DNA from: Turritopsis dohrnii
Lineage: Eukaryota; Cnidaria; Hydrozoa; Anthoathecata; Oceaniidae
DNA length: 64,000 nt
Assembly: GCA_027922465.2 (NCBI GenBank)
Contig: BQMF02000140.1
Location: 248,001 to 312,000, forward strand
Direction: 5' to 3'
Shown in pieces: positions 59,240-64,000 of this stretch (positions are counted from its first letter, which is position 1; every line of letters begins with the position of its first letter). The notes beneath the pieces were generated by a model, which worked only from the letters and a program-made list of their open reading frames with translations, made no database searches and was not told the DNA's origin. The translations under genes and the position numbers were made by a program.

Positions 59240-60965
59240 TCTGAAAATAGACAAGTTGTACAGAAACAGTTTAGTTGCTCGAATATCTTTAATATACAAT
59301 ATACAATATACAATATACAATTTTAAATACAACTAAAATACAATTTTAAATACAAAATCTTGAATCGTGAATTCAGATAATTTGTAGAAATGACGCGAAA
59401 ATTGATTTTTGATTTTAATTTGTGAATGTTTTTTTTTTCGTTCCTTATTACTTGAATTATAATAACTTTATCAAATAGTGCCCTTCAGATTTTTCTGATT
59501 TACCTGGTTTCATTGTGTTTGGAATTATACATTAATGCTATTTTATCTTATGCTATCATTCATTGCTTTTGTTTATTCTGCATAAAATCGTTTCAATATT
59601 ATGTTGTTAAGAAAAATATTCAAAACGTGTCATTTTGCCAAATTTTCATTTTTTGTCATTTTGTTCAAAATTTTTGTCATTTTTTATGACATACATGACT
59701 TGACAGCCTGTTAATTTGTCCCATAGTATTGACCAAAACCATATCGAGTTTACCTTGTTCAGTTGAACACGTTAGAAAGAAATATAATTAATTGCTATAC
59801 TTGGAAAATGTTATCCTCATCGTTTTCTCTTTCTCTTTCTTCTTCATTATTTATCAACTTATCAATTTATCAACTTCAACAGAAACATTGTACAATGACA
59901 AGTTGATTGCTACCTTCAAATCAGGGAGATTTTCAAAAATTTTTAAAATAAAGCTTTTGTTTTTATTCTTTGTTTTATGTTTGATTTAGAAGCAGTTATA
60001 AATATGATACGAACAATTTTCAATCACTTCAGTAAAACAAGTGTGTGACTACCAGACGATCTGTCACTTTATCACCGGTAATATACTTACCTCAAAATAA
60101 AGCCTGGCACAGGAGTCGAACCTGCTGCACTTGTTTTAGTAAAGTGAACTAAATTGTTAACATATGTACAATCCATTTTCAAATGGGCCATCAGTATTTT
60201 GTTTATCAAACATAATTTTTCATGATTTATGGAAGACTTTCGTATATATTTTTTAATGGAAAGAGTCTGTTTTTCTAAAGGATTTGATATTTCGATAAAT
60301 TCATTATGTTTATCAAGATTTATCGATAAGTCTTCATAGATAGATTTATTGAAATATTGATTTTTAAAAAGTTGTATATTTTTAATTTTTTGAACATATA
60401 ATATATAAACATGATCATGGTTTTTGTCTGTATAGTCAGGTAAAAATTACCTAGCTTCCTCAGTTGGGAAAAAGAAACGAAAAAAAAACAACAAAAAACG
60501 ATAACGTTATCTTTTTTCTATCTCTTATTCGTCTTTCTCTTTGAATGAGATGGTATTTCACTAAGGTTATATACTGTTTCGTTCAAATCACCATTTTGAA
60601 TTGCTTTTTTCAATCGTCTCTAAGTAGTAGTAATTGTTTATTTGCCATTTTAAATAAGTACATTACAAATCAGCATAAAAGTATAATAATATTAATGGCT
60701 AGAGATCATACATATCTGTATATGCATCTACCGATTTCAAACCAGCTAATCTTTACGGTCAAAACCTTGTTAAATTTGTTTGGGAGGGCGAGGTTTTGGC
60801 CAAGTGATGTCTCGTTCTTCCAAACGCTTTTAACAGAGTTTTCACCGAGAAGTTTGATGGTTTGAAACCGGTAGATGCATACCCTCTATAGCCAAAGGCT
60901 ACTTGGAATACTTATAGTAGGACTTCACAGCTCAGCGAGTACAGGACATAGAACCGCAGTTATGG
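59240..60965 (+). repeat. Left arm of a large imperfect palindrome
   Basis: Reverse-complement matches to the right arm run in strict order: GTTTAGTTGCTC (59269) to 63848, GTCCC in TTTGTCCCATAG (59718) to 62533, ATCACCGGTAATATACTTAC (60071) to 61980, GAGATGGTAT (60547) to 61451, CACCATTTTGAATTG (60589) to 61395, CTTATAGTAGGAC (60911) to 61278. The arm carries the 170-bp MITE at 60713-60885 that the other arm lacks. Confidence 0.9.
60713..60885. mobile_element. Small MITE with about 25-bp inverted ends
   Basis: TATGCATCTACCGATTTCAA at the left mirrors TATGCATCTACCGGTTTCAA read from the right end. The interior also folds (GGTCAAAACC with GGTTTTGGCC). The matching position in the right palindrome arm has no such sequence, showing that it is an insertion. 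Confidence 0.85.
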
Positions 60966-61239
60966 CTATCTAAAAGCATGGTTTCTTGAGTGGGGATTCC
61001 CACATAAAAACTGCTGAGTCATCTTTTCATGCGACTCTTATCATCGCACATTATCTTTAAGTTTGTGATAAATTTCATAAGTGTATACATGTTTTCAGCG
61101 TATACCCTGGCCTTGCGTAAATGCTGTACAATCTTGATTTGCTGTTTTGAAATAAACAGACCCAATACATGCAATCCTACTGTTTAAAGAACATTACAAA
61201 AATACAGTAGCACCGGTATAAATATCAAATGTTTACTTG
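60966..61239. other. Unpaired centre of the palindrome
   Basis: About 275 bp between the two arms, with no inverted match seen and no gene. Confidence 0.7.
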
Positions 61240-61940
61240 GCATATATTGTGGTTCTAGGTCCTGTAGTCGCTGTGAAGTCCTACTATAAGTGTTCTTATT
61301 AGTATTCTTTTTCTTTCCATTGGTTTTTAAAATAGGCCTGCCAGTAAGTTCAATATTCCCTCGTACGACGGCTTAAAGACGATTGACATTAATACAATTC
61401 AAAATGGTGATTTGTTTTTTCAACAACGAAACAGTAACCTTATTAGGGAAATACCATCTCATTCAAAGAGAATGACGAATAAGAGATAAAATAAATGTTT
61501 TATACATTATATGTTCAAAAAAATTAACTTTTAAAAAATACAACTTTTTAAAAATCAATATTTCAATAAATCTATCAAGGAAGGCTAATTTTTAAATCTT
61601 GATAAAGATAATTAATTTATCGAAATATTAAATGTTTTTAAAACAGACTCTTTCTTTAAAAAGGAACAAAAAGAAAAGGTATGTGTGCAATTTATATCCA
61701 TTTTTGTGTTTAATTTTTTCTTGAAATTCTGGGTGGTGATCTTGAAGAAATTTTGAATGTCAGTGTAGGGATATTTCTTGACAATGAAACAATTAGAATA
61801 GTTATTGTTCCATTGTTATTACGAAAGTCCACCATAAATCATGAAAAATTATGTTTGATAAACAAAATACTGATGGCCCATTTGAAAATGGATTCTACAT
61901 ATGTTAACAATTTAAATCACTTTGCTAAAACAAGTGCAGC

Positions 61941-61975
61941 AGGTTCGAATCCTGTGCCAGGCTTTACTTTGAGGT
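61941..61975 (+). other. tRNA-like T arm / B box in the right palindrome arm
   Basis: GCAGGTTCGAATCCTGTGCC has a perfect B box (GGTTCGAATCC) inside a 4-5 bp stem, as in a tRNA T arm. No A box or full cloverleaf is evident upstream. The left arm has the mirror copy near 60100-60125 (one base changed). It could be a SINE or tRNA remnant present before the duplication. Confidence 0.5.
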
Positions 61976-62174
61976 AAGTATATTACCGGTGATAAAGTGA
62001 CAGATCGTCTGGTAGTCACACACTTGTTTTACTGAAGTGTTTGGGAACTGTTCGTATCATATCTATAACTACTTCCAAATCAAACATATAAGACAAATAA
62101 CAAAAGCAACAACTTCATTTTAAAAAATTTTAAATATCTCCTTGATTTGAAGGTAGCAATCAACTTGTCATTGT

Positions 62175-62425
62175 ACATACAATATTTCTGGAGTTGAAGT
62201 TGATGATGATGCAGAAGAAAGAGAAGATGACGAGGGTAAGATTTTCCAAGTATATCAATTAACTATATTTCTTAATTCACTGAAAATTAAAGAGATATTA
62301 GTAAGATTAGTAAAACATAGCAAAAATAAATTTTCCATAGCTACCTGATGATCTTGATGATAGTAATGAAGATAAGTCTGGAAAGAAACATTTCACTGAG
62401 AAGCACATGCAAATGCAAAGGTAAG
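62175..62425 (+). other. Two exon-like segments, acidic
   Basis: 62195-62235 can encode SGVEVDDDAEEREDDE and is followed by GGGTAAG; 62341-62422 reads LPDDLDDSNEDKSGKKHF then TEKHMQMQR between ATAG and GTAAGT. The two acidic frames do not join without a stop; the alternative frame of the first does. The second segment lies in the part of the right arm missing from the left arm. Possibly remnants of a spliced gene; weak. Confidence 0.3.
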
Positions 62426-62969
62426 TGTCTGAAGCAATATCCTTACCGCGGTAATGCTATTCCATGCCTTCATAGTGGTATTGCTACAGATCAAAATGTA
62501 AATTTGAATTAAACGGTTTTGGTCAAAACTATGGGACAAATCTACAGGTTGTCAAGTCATGTATGTCATAAACAATGACAAAAAATGATAATTTTAAAGA
62601 ATAAAATGGCATGTAATTACACTTTTTGACTATTTGATGCATTTTTATTAATATTGAAATGATTTTATGTGGAATAAACATAAGCAATGAATGATAGCAT
62701 GAAAATAAAATGACACTAATGTATAATTCCAAACACAATGAAACCAGGTAAATCTGAAAAATCCAAAGGGTACTACTTGATAAAGTTATTATATAATTCA
62801 GGTAGTAAGGAACGAAAGAAAAAACAATCAGAAATCAAAGTCAAAAATTACTAATTATCTAAATTCATGATTCAAGATTTTGCAGTTAAAATTGTATTTT
62901 AGTTCCCAGTGGGCACAAGACGTCTTTGAGACGTCTTATTTTAATCGTAAAATGGTCGTTTGCTTTCCA

Positions 62970-63460
62970 GATCATTTTGAGACGTCGTAGGGACGTCTGA
63001 AACGGGACGTCGCAATTGGGATCCTTTTACGACGTTTTTGGGACGTCTTTATACGGATTGAATAACGACCTTCGAAACAATTGTAAATTTAAGATCATTT
63101 TGCGACGTCGTTGGGACGTCTGAAACGGGACGTCACAATTGGGATCCTTTTACGACGTTTTTAGGACGTCCTTATACGGATTGAATAACGACCTTCAAAA
63201 CAATTATAAACTTAAGATCATTTTGGGACGTCGTAGGGACGTCTGAAACGGGACGTCACTATTGGGATCCTTTTACGACGTTTTTGGGACGTCTTTATAC
63301 GGATTGAATAACGACCTTCGAAACAATTATAAACTTAAGATCATTTTGGGAGGTCGTAGGGACGTCTCAAACGGGATGTCGCAATTGGGATCCTTTTACG
63401 ACGTTTTATGGACGTCTCTGTGCAGATTCAATAACGATCTTCGAAACAATTATAAACTTT
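62970..63460 (+). repeat. Four 123-bp tandem repeats rich in GACGTC
   Basis: Units begin GATCATTTTG at 62970, 63093, 63216 and 63339, a constant 123-bp period. Each contains GACGTCGTAGGGACGTCT, TTGGGATCCTTTTACGACGT and ATTGAATAACGACCTTC with few differences. Confidence 0.95.
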
Positions 63461-63524
63461 CAAAAGCAATCAGTCTGTATAGAATGATTTAAATGTTTTT
63501 AAACGTCTTGACAACAAGCAGCGG

Positions 63525-63600
63525 TGGCATAACGGTTACGAGTTCGGCTGGCACACCAGAGGTTCCAGGTTCAGGTCCGCCTGTGGCCTATTACAGTTTT
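63525..63600 (+). other. tRNA-like (SINE head) sequence inside the MITE
   Basis: A-box-like TGGCATAACGGTTACGAG and B-box-like GGTTCAGGTCC stand about 45 bp apart with CTGGCACACCAG between, as in a tRNA-derived SINE head. No body or tail is evident, and the T stem is imperfect, so a functional tRNA is unlikely. Confidence 0.55.
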
Positions 63601-64000
63601 TGAAAGAGTAAATTTCATAATCCTGCGACGTCGTTACGATGTCGTTGGGATGTCATCGAGACGTCTCAATGAAGATGTAATTGGGACGTCTTTTGAGATT
63701 CCCACTTCGCGACTATTTTGCGACGTCTTAGGGACGTCTTGAAAAGACGTCTTTACGACGTCTTTACGACGTCTTTGTGCCCGCTGGGTTGTATTTGAAA
63801 TTTTATATTATATTAGTGAAAATATTCCAAAGAATGCAAAGATATTTGAGCAACTAAACTCTTTCTGTATAATTTTACTATTTCCCTGGGTATACCATGA
63901 TGCGAAGAGTGGAATCAAACAGTATAATCGATATGAAATATTGCATTGGACCTACCAGGTTGGATGTGTAAAGAGACTACTAAATCCTTCACAAGTATTA

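Larger units (their letters stand above)
62904..63787. mobile_element. MITE with CCCAGYGGGCAC ends and internal 123-bp array
   Basis: Ends CCCAGTGGGCACAAGACGTC and, inverted, CCCAGCGGGCACAAAGACGT. Comparison with the uninterrupted left palindrome arm shows an original site TTTTAGTTGTATTT, so only TT (or one T) is duplicated. The interior is full of GACGTC palindromes and has no coding frame. The superfamily is not clear to me. Confidence 0.85.
61240..63885 (-). repeat. Right arm of the large palindrome
   Basis: Inverted partner of 59240-60965. It is longer because it contains the 884-bp MITE at 62904-63787 and about 190 extra bp near 62180-62430. The arms differ by scattered substitutions and small indels, so the duplication is not recent or not under gene conversion. 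Confidence 0.9.

Noticed and set aside
63525..63600. Functional tRNA gene
   Set aside because: A and B boxes are present but acceptor and T stems do not pair properly; it looks like a SINE head.
1..64000. CRISPR arrays, operons, bacterial promoters or a prophage
   Set aside because: The window is eukaryotic: introns, LINEs, SINEs and pol III boxes; the tandem arrays seen lack spacer-repeat structure.

Overview
This is eukaryotic, almost certainly metazoan, DNA. It is AT-rich, its genes have short spliceosomal introns with GT-AG borders, and mobile elements fill most of it. The mix of CR1/jockey-type LINEs, a Penelope-like element, Helitrons, a KDZ transposon, a pogo-type transposon, tRNA-derived SINEs and many foldback MITEs suits an aquatic invertebrate. 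I favour a cnidarian such as a hydrozoan, but nothing here fixes the taxon. Only one gene looks clearly like a host gene: a BTB-BACK-jacalin-like protein at 51.1-52.6 kb (minus strand).

Layout. 0-12.4 kb: AT-rich non-coding DNA with a tRNA-derived SINE (2.8-3.1 kb) and a head-to-tail array of three non-autonomous Helitrons (3259-5829). 12.5-16.4 kb: an intron-rich KDZ-superfamily transposase gene (plus). 18.0-19.9 kb: a decayed Penelope-like element with a LINE fragment inside it. 22.3-26.5 kb: a convergent 14-exon gene (minus) that reads through in frame to about 604 aa; it combines an OTU-type cysteine protease core with a cysteine-rich C-terminal module and hosts two MITEs in introns. 29.3-35.6 kb: two copies of a second Helitron family; the first was split by a young Penelope-like retroelement that keeps a 720-aa RT-GIY-YIG ORF, 375-bp direct repeats, a 14-bp target duplication and two hammerhead-ribozyme-like motifs. 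35.8-41.9 kb: a LINE with ORF1 and ORF2, whose ORF2 is interrupted near its C-terminus by about 1.2 kb. 42.5-44.9 kb: a decayed CXC-tailed gene and a third Helitron copy.

47478-50916 is a complete pogo/Tigger-type DNA transposon with perfect 27-bp terminal inverted repeats and a TA duplication. It carries two divergent genes: a DDD transposase (562 aa, two exons) and a 215-aa HIRAN-domain protein. 55.3-57.3 kb holds a LINE pseudogene and 57.8-58.4 kb two short tandem arrays. From 59.24 to 63.88 kb the DNA is one large imperfect palindrome whose arms were later invaded by two MITEs.

The strongest candidates for undescribed biology are the HIRAN-carrying pogo element, the OTU gene paired with the KDZ transposase, the tandem Helitron array, and the large palindrome. 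All calls come from reading the sequence; no database search was possible.
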